From positions 1 to 32,445 of the forward strand of contig DUBO01000016.1 of the NCBI GenBank assembly GCA_012960245.1: a stretch of DNA of 32,445 bases, in the 5' to 3' direction. Both the position numbers and the translations under genes were made by a program. The notes under the pieces were generated by a model. It was not told where the DNA came from, ran no database searches, and saw nothing but the letters and a program-made list of their open reading frames with translations. Of the stretch, positions 7,375 through 16,200 are shown one piece after another (the first letter of the stretch is position 1; each line of letters opens with the position of its first letter). The stretch is from Candidatus Binatota bacterium (lineage in GTDB: Bacteria > Desulfobacterota > Binatia > UBA1149).

Positions 7375-8736
7375 TCATGCAAAGCGCACGATGAGGTGCT
7401 CGGAGATTGCCCACAGGATCCTGACCGCAATGCCGGGGTCGTTCTCTTCGAGCGCGGCGAAATCCTGCCGGCGCAGGTGAAACACCCTGGAAGTTGTCAG
7501 CGCCCGCACGGTGGCTGTTCGTGGCTTTCCGGTAATGAAGCCCAGTTCGCCGAACGGCGCGCCGTCGGCCAGGACGGCGATCTCCTCGTCGTCCTGCAGC
7601 ACTTCGAGTGAACCGGAAATAACGAAGAACAGGTCGTTTGTCGGTTCCTCCTGCCACATCACCGTGTCACCGGGCTCGTAGTGCCGCTCTTCGAGGTAGG
7701 CGAGCAGCCGAAGGATCTCGGCGTGGGAGAGCCCCTTGAGGAAGTAGACGCGCTCGGTGAGGAGTGAGAGCTGGTGCTGCCGTCGCTCGAGGTCTTCGCT
7801 GTCCATGAAGGCTTTCTGCGATTCCTTGGACCGCCGGTTTTCTTCGTCGAAGCCGGCGAGGTCTTCGGGGGTGAAGACCTGCTCCTGGCCCGGCTGGGTA
7901 AAAACACGCTCGTAGCCCAACTGGTCAAGTACGTCTCCGGCGACGGACTCGATGATACGGACAGACTCCTCGCTCATCTCGCGAAGAAATTTGCGCGAGT
8001 TGTCTTTCATGACGGGCTGGTCGAGGTTCTGCCATAGTTGGCTCTTGCTGGCCGTGCTCACCGCATCACTGGAATCGTGGAAGCTGAGCATTTCTTCGCG
8101 GAACGGGATGTCGAGGAACTTGCAGCAATCGCGAAGAATATTCTCAGGGTTCTCCAACAAGTCCTCGTAGCAGAGGCTGAAGAACCGTTGCGGTCCTATG
8201 CGCTCGCGCTCGGACAGGCACATGCGCTGTAGTTCAGCCCATCGCCTGGCAATGTGATACGGATGCTTCTCGCCGATGACGGCCTTGGTGAAGGACAGGG
8301 TGACGTCCCTGCCATCCCGGTAGAGGTAAATGTATTTCGGGTCTCCGAAGTAGGCATCCAGCTGGGAAGCGAACTCGATATAGCCCATGCTTTTACAGGC
8401 CCACATGTCCTGCCCGTGGGCTTCGGCATAGGTGTCCATTATCGCTCCGAATATGGCCACCAGTGAGCGCTCGCGACAGCGCGATGCGATGTCGGCCCGG
8501 TCGAGCGTCTCCAGTGGGTTCCACGGAACGGGATTGCGCTCGATGAGAGCGCAGCAGTCATCGACGAGCTGATGCCAGTTGGAGTCCTTGGAGATGTCGC
8601 CGAAAGACGCCACCAGGGGCATCATGCGCGTAAGAACGTGTGCGGGGTGGGGCGCGGCGATTCCTGCCTGCGCGAGCATAAGCCTGAGCAGGTTGGAACC
8701 GGATCGCTGCTCACCGACGATGAAGACTGCTTTCAT
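7375..8736 (-). CDS. Sulfotransferase fused to a cyclic-nucleotide-binding domain
   Basis: 453 residues with two domains. Residues 1-280 are a PAPS-dependent sulfotransferase. The 5'-phosphosulfate loop is GEQRSGSNLL (8-17), and the 3'-phosphate site is YRDGRDVTLS (139-148), carrying the expected Arg and Ser. Residues 325-450 form a CRP-type cNMP-binding beta-roll. Its phosphate-binding cassette, FGELGFITGKPRTATV, has the conserved Glu397 and Arg406, so nucleotide binding looks possible. A charged linker of about 45 residues joins the domains. No DNA-binding helix-turn-helix follows the roll, so this is more likely allosteric control of an enzyme than a transcription factor (inference). The start is the ATG at 8736, because the longer TTG frame at 8745 adds only three residues before the beta-strand. 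The acceptor substrate is unknown. The gene directly precedes the CHR transporter. Confidence 0.88.
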   Translation of the reverse strand: MKAVFIVGEQRSGSNLLRLMLAQAGIAAPHPAHVLTRMMPLVASFGDISKDSNWHQLVDDCCALIERNPVPWNPLETLDRADIASRCRERSLVAIFGAIMDTYAEAHGQDMWACKSMGYIEFASQLDAYFGDPKYIYLYRDGRDVTLSFTKAVIGEKHPYHIARRWAELQRMCLSERERIGPQRFFSLCYEDLLENPENILRDCCKFLDIPFREEMLSFHDSSDAVSTASKSQLWQNLDQPVMKDNSRKFLREMSEESVRIIESVAGDVLDQLGYERVFTQPGQEQVFTPEDLAGFDEENRRSKESQKAFMDSEDLERRQHQLSLLTERVYFLKGLSHAEILRLLAYLEERHYEPGDTVMWQEEPTNDLFFVISGSLEVLQDDEEIAVLADGAPFGELGFITGKPRTATVRALTTSRVFHLRRQDFAALEENDPGIAVRILWAISEHLIVRFA

Positions 8737-8856
8737 GTTGCGCAACCATTTTTGATTGTCGGCTATAAATCAAGGCCCGCGGTCCGGCCCCCCCCGCGGT
8801 GGTACTGGTCGCTGCCTCGGTGTCGCGGCCGCCGCCCAGCCGCCCCACGCCAAGCG
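8737..8856 (-). promoter_or_regulatory. Intergenic region upstream of the sulfotransferase fusion, with inverted repeat
   Basis: 120 bases between the acylphosphatase stop and the sulfotransferase start. An AT-rich patch holds TTGATT (8752-8757) and AATCAA (8768-8773), a perfect 6-bp inverted repeat with a 10-base spacer just upstream of the start. A GC-rich part (8776-8803) contains two CCGCGG palindromes. A promoter is expected here, but I cannot identify a convincing -35/-10 pair. Confidence 0.3.
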
Positions 8857-11288
<2,432 letters not shown>

Positions 11289-11403
11289 CTACCACGTGCA
11301 CAGGCAGAATATAGGGCGGCGGGGTGCAGAAAGGGTCGCCACGCTAGGTTCCCGGGGGGTAGAATGAATGGATGTCCACCGCCTTGGCGGGGGAGGGGGT
11401 TAC

Positions 11404-12129
11404 ATGGCTGGCAATCAAGTGGCAAAGGCGCCTCACGGCATTACGGCTTATTTCCTGAGCCTGGTTTTTCTGGCCTCGGCCGGCCTGGTGCTGGCCACGG
11501 CCGGCCCGCCCGCCGGTCCGCCCGCTCCGATGCCGAGCTGGGTCGAATGGCCTGGCGGCGACCACGCTATAACTACCACCGAGGTCACCGTGGAGCAGTA
11601 TCTCGCCTGCGTTGACGAGGGTGCCTGCGATCCGGCCAACCACCGCGACTGCAACTCGGCCGACCCCGCGCGCGTGTTGCACCCCATGAACTGCGTCAAC
11701 TGGTTCGGCGCCTCCCAGTACTGCGCCTGGTCGGGCGGACGCTTGTGTGCCGAAGACGAATGGATCGATGCCTGCGGTGGCGCGGGCGAGGGTCGCGGCT
11801 GGCCTTACGGCTACGTGTTTGAAAGTGGCAGGTGCAACGTGCAGTCGACCAGCGAGCCGGTAGAAGGGCTCGAGAGGGCCAGCGCCCCGGTGGCCAGCAT
11901 GCCCGGTTGCGAGGGCGGCCTGGGTGGCTTGTACGACATGGCCGGCAATGTGAGCGAGTGGCTGGCGGCCTGCAAGCAGGACTACTGCAAGTTTCGCGGC
12001 GCCGGTTATCTGAGCAACGATCCGGTCGACGTGTTTACCGGTTGTGGCGGCGTGTGTGCGGGCAACAAGAAGCCCTTCATGTCGGGCACGGTCGGGATAC
12101 GCTGCTGCAGGGATATTACGGCCGGTTAA
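11404..12129 (+). CDS. Secreted, cysteine-rich FGE/SUMF1-fold protein
   Basis: 241 residues. A hydrophobic signal sequence (about residues 10-35) precedes a formylglycine-generating-enzyme-like (FGE-sulfatase) domain. Recognisable parts are the [14 protein letters not shown] opening, [40 protein letters not shown] and a C-terminal VGIRCC. At least a dozen cysteines suggest a disulfide-stabilised exported protein. Many such paralogues lack sulfatase-modifying activity, and no sulfatase is visible nearby, so catalysis is not claimed. The start is the ATG at 11404, behind a GGGGGAGGGGG run; an ATG at 11368 would add 12 residues without improving the signal peptide. The stop overlaps the convergent cold-shock gene's stop in a TTAA. 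Confidence 0.85.
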   Translation: MAGNQVAKAPHGITAYFLSLVFLASAGLVLATAGPPAGPPAPMPSWVEWPGGDHAITTTEVTVEQYLACVDEGACDPANHRDCNSADPARVLHPMNCVNWFGASQYCAWSGGRLCAEDEWIDACGGAGEGRGWPYGYVFESGRCNVQSTSEPVEGLERASAPVASMPGCEGGLGGLYDMAGNVSEWLAACKQDYCKFRGAGYLSNDPVDVFTGCGGVCAGNKKPFMSGTVGIRCCRDITAG

Positions 12130-12509
12130 GCGGTCGAGGCGTCGTCCGTAGCGTCATCGTCCGTAGCGTCGCCGTCCGTAGCGTCGCCGTCCGTAGCGTC
12201 GCCGTCCGTAGCGTCATCGGCAGCCGCATCATCGCCATCACTGCTCTCATCAGCCGGCTCATCTCCCGATGCTTCGGCTGAATCCGATGCTTCCGGCGAA
12301 TCTGGCTGTCCCAACCTGACTACGTTCTCGGCTTGCGGACCCTTGGGGCTGTCGGAGATTTCGAACTCAACCGGTTCGGCCTCCTCGAGCGAGCGAAAGC
12401 CGTCTCCGCCTATCGCGGAGAAGTGCACGAATACGTCAACGCCTCCATCCTGCTCGATGAAGCCGTAACCTTTAGCGTTGTTGAACCACTTTACCCGGCC
12501 TTGGGGCAT
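12126..12509 (-). CDS. Cold-shock-domain protein with long acidic repeat tail
   Basis: 127 residues. Residues 1-68 form a standard CSD beta-barrel: [15 protein letters not shown] (RNP1) and VFVHFSAI (RNP2), ending AENVVRL. It would bind single-stranded RNA or DNA. The remaining 60 residues are almost only Asp, Ala, Thr, Ser, Glu and Gly, including several GDATD units encoded by a 15-bp tandem repeat. Usual Csp proteins stop at about 70 residues, so this tail is an addition. It is probably disordered, could reduce or tune nucleic acid binding and may vary in length. The start is the ATG at 12509, with an upstream GGGAAAAG as SD. The stop overlaps that of the convergent FGE-like gene. Confidence 0.93.
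   Translation of the reverse strand: MPQGRVKWFNNAKGYGFIEQDGGVDVFVHFSAIGGDGFRSLEEAEPVEFEISDSPKGPQAENVVRLGQPDSPEASDSAEASGDEPADESSDGDDAAADDATDGDATDGDATDGDATDDDATDDASTA
12144..12218. repeat. 15-bp tandem repeat, five units, in the cold-shock gene
   Basis: Five consecutive units of GTCCGTAGCGTCNNC. The three inner units are identical (GCC ending) and the first and last end in ATC. The 15-base period keeps the reading frame and encodes five-residue acidic units of Asp, Ala, Thr and Gly in the minus-strand cold-shock protein. Slippage could change the tail length in steps of five residues without a frameshift. Confidence 0.95.
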
Positions 12510-12706
12510 ACTTTTCCCTGCCGCGGTCGGCGCGATGCTGCGCCGGGCGAACCAGGTGACGCTAGGAGGGCAGACCCCAATTGTCAAGCGGCGGTCAGCT
12601 TATGACAGGGGTGTTACTCGGTTCCAGCCGCGTGGCGGGGTGGGGTTCATATGGGCGCTTCATTACAGCAATGACCTTGCCGGCGACCCCCCGCTGAGTG
12701 GATACT

Positions 12707-12734
12707 CCTCCTTGCCCGCAAAGGGCCAAGGAGG
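12707..12734 (+). promoter_or_regulatory. Hairpin sequestering the Shine-Dalgarno of the ComEA-like gene
   Basis: CCTCCTTG (12707-12714) pairs perfectly with CAAGGAGG (12727-12734). The stem continues with CCC/GGG (12715-12717 with 12723-12725) after a single bulged C at 12726, closing on the loop GCAAA. The complete SD AAGGAGG (12728-12734), 8 bases before the ATG at 12743, lies inside the stem. An upstream AGGAGGG (12564-12570) could compete for CCTCC. No T run follows, so it does not look like a terminator. The architecture resembles an RNA thermometer or translational switch (inference). Confidence 0.6.
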
Positions 12735-12742
12735 TCAAGTAA

Positions 12743-13105
12743 ATGAACAACACAGTAAACAGGACGACAAGCAGGCAGGTGGTGGTTTCGTCGTGCAGAC
12801 GGGTGTCGCCCGGGCGCAGGTTGCTGCCGGGGCTGGCCATGGCGGTGGGCCTGCTCGCGGTTTCCCTCGTGGCCGTGACACCGGCCGACGCCGTGGCGAA
12901 GACCGATATCAACCGGGCTGGCATCGAGCAGCTCATCGAGTTGCCCGGCGTCGGACCGGCCAAGGCCCGTGCCATTGTCGAAGCCCGCGAAGCCTCTCCT
13001 TTCAGTAGCGTTGACGATCTCGCCAGGGTGAGCGGCATCGGCCCGGCCACGGTGGATTCGCTGCGCGAGTACGTGATGGTGGCGCCGCCAGGCAAGAAAA
13101 AATAG
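12743..13105 (+). CDS. Exported ComEA-like helix-hairpin-helix protein
   Basis: 120 residues. A long n-region with several Arg leads into a hydrophobic segment ending VTPADAVA, consistent with a signal peptide or membrane anchor. The C-terminal 65 residues form a ComEA-type double HhH: DINRAGIEQLIELPGVGPAKA and FSSVDDLARVSGIGPATVDSL. ComEA relatives bind double-stranded DNA at the cell surface or periplasm during DNA uptake. No other competence genes are visible, so uptake is not shown here. The gene has a textbook SD that is hidden in a hairpin. Confidence 0.88.
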   Translation: MNNTVNRTTSRQVVVSSCRRVSPGRRLLPGLAMAVGLLAVSLVAVTPADAVAKTDINRAGIEQLIELPGVGPAKARAIVEAREASPFSSVDDLARVSGIGPATVDSLREYVMVAPPGKKK

Positions 13106-13116
13106 CGGGTCGGTTG

Positions 13117-13143
13117 ACGTGACTTCGACCGCCGGGGTCACGT
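13117..13143 (+). other. Inverted repeat after the ComEA-like gene
   Basis: ACGTGAC (13117-13123) and GTCACGT (13137-13143) form a perfect 7-bp stem with a 13-base loop, starting 12 bases after the ComEA-like stop. No T run follows, so it is at best a weak or factor-assisted terminator. It could also be a palindromic protein-binding site. Confidence 0.3.
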
Positions 13144-13169
13144 TGATCGCCGTGTCGGACTGGCGGATA

Positions 13170-13221
13170 GGCTGGCGGCGAGTCGGGCTGCATGGTATTC
13201 AATCCGAATCCGCCGCCAGCC
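13170..13221 (+). promoter_or_regulatory. Long-loop hairpin just upstream of the phosphotransferase SD
   Basis: GGCTGGCGGCG (13170-13180) is perfectly complementary to CGCCGCCAGCC (13211-13221), an 11-bp stem with a 30-base loop. It ends four bases before the SD AGAGGAG (13225-13231) of the TTG-started phosphotransferase. A second CTGGCGG at 13160-13166 could pair with the same right arm, giving two alternative foldings. Confidence 0.4.
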
Positions 13222-13237
13222 AATAGAGGAGAACGGC

Positions 13238-14293
13238 TTGTCTGCCGAAGAACAACTCAAAGCACTGTCGCTGTTCATAGCGTCGCGTAACGGCGCGACC
13301 GACGTCGACCTGTCTGCCTACCGGGCGCACACCGAGGGCTTCTCGATGGAGACCTTTTCTTTTGACGCCCGCTGGATCGAACCCGGTGGCGAGGTTTTTG
13401 ATGGCCGCCTCATCGCCAGGGTACAGCCCGAGGCCGGCTTGCTTGAGCCCTACGATCTCAGGCCGCAGGTACTGGCCATGCGGGCAGTTCACGGCACAGT
13501 GGCCGTGCCCGAGTTGCTGTGGTTCGAAGAAGGGTCCGAGGTCCTGGGCGCTCCGTTCTACGTGAACCGTTTCGTTGCGGGCGACGTGCCCGTGCCCAGC
13601 GAAGGTCCCTCGGGCGAGCTGCCCATAGAAGACCCGCTTGAGCGCGAATCGCTGGCCCGCGATTTTGCGGGCAACCTGGCGGCCCTGCATCGCTTTGACT
13701 GGCAGGCAGCCGGGCTCTCGGAACTCGGCGGGCCCGACGGCGTTCCCGAAGACGGCCGCGACGCCGCGCGGCGGGCGGTGGCCAACTGGCGTGGCTACCA
13801 CGAGCGCTCGCGCGCGGGTGCTGCGCCGATGATGGCGCGCGCTTTCAAGGAGCTCGAGGCGAGGCTGCCCCGGGAATCTCCGCTATGTCTTGTGCACGGT
13901 GATTACCGCACCGGAAATTTTCTGCGCGTGGGTGGCCGCATCACCGCTATACTCGACTGGGAAATGACTCACCTGGGCGACCCCATGGAAGACCTGGCCT
14001 GGGCCTGTTCGCGTATATGGCGCGGCCAGAGCGACATGCCGGGACTGTTGGTCGAGCGCGAGCGACTGCTCCTCATGTACTCGGAGGCGGGCGGGTTGGA
14101 CATCGACGAGCAGCGGCTGGCCTTCTACGACCTGCTGGCGGCCGTCAAGATGTCGGCCATCATGACCACGGGCCTGCGCGCCTGGGCCGACGGCCGCACC
14201 AACGACGTGCGCATGTTGATGTTTCGCCACCAACTGGCCGGCCTGCAGGTCATCATGGCCGAGTCAGCCGGTGTAGTGGGGGCCTTGAGCTGA
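13238..14293 (+). CDS. Phosphotransferase family protein (APH/ACAD10-like kinase fold)
   Basis: 351 residues with the aminoglycoside-phosphotransferase/choline-kinase fold. The Brenner motif HGDYRTGNF (His220, Asp222) gives the catalytic base, and ILDWEMTHLGDPMEDLAW gives the metal-binding Asp240. Relatives include the N-terminal kinase domain of ACAD10/11, which phosphorylates 4-hydroxyacyl-CoAs; this is consistent with the acyl-CoA genes elsewhere in the window but does not prove the substrate. The start is the TTG at 13238, with SD AGAGGAG six bases upstream. The next gene begins 2 bases after its stop. Confidence 0.87.
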   Translation: MSAEEQLKALSLFIASRNGATDVDLSAYRAHTEGFSMETFSFDARWIEPGGEVFDGRLIARVQPEAGLLEPYDLRPQVLAMRAVHGTVAVPELLWFEEGSEVLGAPFYVNRFVAGDVPVPSEGPSGELPIEDPLERESLARDFAGNLAALHRFDWQAAGLSELGGPDGVPEDGRDAARRAVANWRGYHERSRAGAAPMMARAFKELEARLPRESPLCLVHGDYRTGNFLRVGGRITAILDWEMTHLGDPMEDLAWACSRIWRGQSDMPGLLVERERLLLMYSEAGGLDIDEQRLAFYDLLAAVKMSAIMTTGLRAWADGRTNDVRMLMFRHQLAGLQVIMAESAGVVGALS

Positions 14294-14295
14294 GC

Positions 14296-14736
14296 ATGGC
14301 GCTGCTCGATCACGAAAAAATCATCGAGGCGCTAGCGGCCACGCTCGAAAACGAGGTGTTGCCGGCACTGGGCCAGGGCCCGGCCCGGCTGCAGCTCTAC
14401 TCGGTGCTCGACGTGCTGGAAAACCTTTCGGCCTATCTTGAGTGGGGCGGGCAACTGGCCGAACTCGAGGTCGCCGCCTGCCGTCGTGCGGCCAGCCAAC
14501 TGGCGGGCTTGCTCGAGGGTGAGCTGTCGGCGCGCTGCCGCGACTTTGCCGCGGAGACCGGCGGTGGTGATACCGCGCTCGAAACCGCCCGCACGCTGCT
14601 CGTCGATGTCATCGAGAGTCCGGCCTTCGACTCGCCCGAGGTCAGGGCGGCGGTGGATGCCTGTCTTGGAGAGTCCGTGCTCACGGCGGCCATGTTTATG
14701 AAGCCGCCGCGACTTACCGAGGTTTCCAAGGGCTGA
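14296..14736 (+). CDS. DUF6285-like small protein, partner of the phosphotransferase
   Basis: 146 residues, mostly helical, without signal peptide or membrane segment. The N-terminus (LDHEKIIEALAATLENEVLPAL) and the internal LYSVLDVLENLSAYLEWG resemble the DUF6285 family, which commonly sits directly downstream of ACAD10-type phosphotransferases; I recognise this from family knowledge, not from a search. The ATG is 2 bases after the upstream stop, so the pair is almost certainly cotranscribed. A stretch of this frame inside the phosphotransferase gene is also open but is not coding. The function is unknown; an accessory subunit of the kinase is a reasonable guess. Confidence 0.75.
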   Translation: MALLDHEKIIEALAATLENEVLPALGQGPARLQLYSVLDVLENLSAYLEWGGQLAELEVAACRRAASQLAGLLEGELSARCRDFAAETGGGDTALETARTLLVDVIESPAFDSPEVRAAVDACLGESVLTAAMFMKPPRLTEVSKG

Positions 14737-14748
14737 GCGCCCGGTCTT

Positions 14749-15492
14749 TCAGCGCGACGAGAAGACCGTACTGCGAGGAAGCCCGAAGAGCTTGATCCAG
14801 CGGCTGAAGGTGTCGTCGCTCAAGCGTTGCAGCTTGTCGATGTGCTGCAGCGTGTCGCTGCGTATCTGCTCGGGGTCTATGGCCCCGTTGAGATCGGTTA
14901 TTTCCTGGCGGTTGTGCGGTACGGTGAGCCACCTTTCGACCATGGGCCTGTCTACTTCGAGGTGAAACTGGAACCCGTAGGCGGTGTCGCCATAACGGAA
15001 GGCCTGGTTTTCGCAGTCGGGTGAGCTGGCCAGGTGCACGGCTCCGCTGGGTATGTCGAAGGTATCGCCGTGCCACTGAAAGATGTGCTCGGTGTCCGAC
15101 ATGCCGGCAAACACCGGATCGTCAGCGCCCGCCGGGGTGGGGTTGATCTGGTACCAACCGATTTCTTTGCTGTGGTGCGGTCGCACATCGGCGCCCAGGG
15201 CGCGGGCCAGTATCTGCGCGCCAAGGCAGATGCCGAGCACGGGCATGCCCCGCTGCAGGGCTTCGGCCACCAGCTCGACCTCGACGGCCAGGAAGGGGTA
15301 GAGGTCCACCTGGTCCACGTTCATGGGTCCACCCAGGACGACCAGCCCGAAGTAACCGTCGAGACTGGGGCGGGCCGCGGGGTCGCGGTCAAAGTTGACG
15401 TAGCGTATGCGGAAGCCCGAATCCTTGAGCAGGGGGTTCAGGGTACCCAGCAGCTCATGGGCTACGTGCTGAAAGACGAGTATTTTTCGCAT
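14749..15492 (-). CDS. Class I glutamine amidotransferase (GMP-synthase-like)
   Basis: 247 residues. The triad of a class I GATase is complete: Cys89 in GICLGAQILA, and His177 and Glu179 in GFQFHLEV. The oxyanion strand GGPMNVD also fits. There is no synthetase domain, so this is a stand-alone amidotransferase of the type annotated as GMP-synthase-like or gamma-glutamyl-amine hydrolase-like. It would act in the cytoplasm, releasing ammonia from glutamine or cleaving a gamma-glutamyl compound; the substrate cannot be read from sequence. The start is the ATG at 15492 (MRKILVFQHV), because the upstream extension to 15531 is not family-like. It converges on the DUF6285-like gene with a 12-base gap. 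Confidence 0.88.
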   Translation of the reverse strand: MRKILVFQHVAHELLGTLNPLLKDSGFRIRYVNFDRDPAARPSLDGYFGLVVLGGPMNVDQVDLYPFLAVEVELVAEALQRGMPVLGICLGAQILARALGADVRPHHSKEIGWYQINPTPAGADDPVFAGMSDTEHIFQWHGDTFDIPSGAVHLASSPDCENQAFRYGDTAYGFQFHLEVDRPMVERWLTVPHNRQEITDLNGAIDPEQIRSDTLQHIDKLQRLSDDTFSRWIKLFGLPRSTVFSSR

Positions 15493-15649
15493 GTGGGAGC
15501 GGTGCCTCGAGCACCAGTCTAAGCCTAACACCTGGGGGCGTCCGCGTCAGCCGGCAATGCCGGGGCGCCAGCAGGCCCCGGGCCAACAAGCAGTGCGGCA
15601 GGGTGGGGGGCGGTGGCCCGCTCGCGCGAATGCGTTTATGCTCTAGGTT

Positions 15650-16177
15650 ATGCGCGCCCCGGTTGTCAGCCTGTTCCTGCTTGCCTTGCTGTTGCCGGCA
15701 GCGTTTCTGCCGGCCTCCCTGGGCCAGGCCCATGCCGCGGCAGCTGCCCAGCTCGAAATTCTCAGTTTCGGCAGCGGCTCGAGCGAGATAAACGTGGTGC
15801 TCGACGGCGACAAGCTCTCGATGTTTGCCAACCAGGTATCGGCTGATCTCGTCATGCGTCATCTCAAGGCCGTGGGCGGGCCGACCTACAGCTCGCTTGA
15901 GCCCCTGACCCGGCCGATCAACCTGTCGCTGCACGGTGTCACCTGGGAGGCCATGCTGCGCAGGATGCTGATGGGCTACAACCTTTCGTTTCACTACAAG
16001 GGCTCGCGGGTGGATCACGTCAGGATACTGCACCTGACCCCGACCCGGCCTTACAAGACCCCGCGCTTGTTGCAGAGCCGTGCCGAGTGGACCCGCCAGG
16101 AGCAGGACTCGTTGGAGGCGCGTGCGCGCGCCGTTGCCACAAGCGCCAGGTCGGGCGAGGGCGCCGGCCAGCACTGA
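15650..16177 (+). CDS. Exported protein with stand-alone secretin/TonB short N-terminal (STN)-like domain
   Basis: 175 residues. A signal peptide (about 1-29, ending QAHA) precedes an STN-like region (about 55-130). The segment VSADLVMRHLKAVGG...INLSLHGVTWEAMLRRML...YNLSFHYKG...VRILHL follows the pattern of the periplasmic N-domain of secretins and FecA-type receptors. No barrel, secretin or TonB-box domain follows. The C-terminus is a short basic/acidic tail. It may be a periplasmic adaptor or an orphan domain. It is divergent from the amidotransferase. A possible -10, TATGCT, lies at about 15636, without a clear -35. The assignment rests on pattern, not a search. Confidence 0.7.
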   Translation: MRAPVVSLFLLALLLPAAFLPASLGQAHAAAAAQLEILSFGSGSSEINVVLDGDKLSMFANQVSADLVMRHLKAVGGPTYSSLEPLTRPINLSLHGVTWEAMLRRMLMGYNLSFHYKGSRVDHVRILHLTPTRPYKTPRLLQSRAEWTRQEQDSLEARARAVATSARSGEGAGQH

Positions 16178-16200
16178 AGCCGGCCCGGCGGGCAGTGAAC

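Noticed and set aside
8752-8773. FNR/CRP-type site for the sulfotransferase fusion
   Set aside because: The TTGAT and ATCAA half-sites are 12 bases apart, whereas an FNR box needs four.
11404-12129. Active formylglycine-generating enzyme with sulfatase partner
   Set aside because: No sulfatase is nearby and the catalytic cysteine pair cannot be placed with confidence, so only the fold is claimed.
12707-12734. Terminator of an upstream plus-strand gene
   Set aside because: There is no T run after the stem and no plus-strand gene ends just upstream; SD sequestration explains it better.
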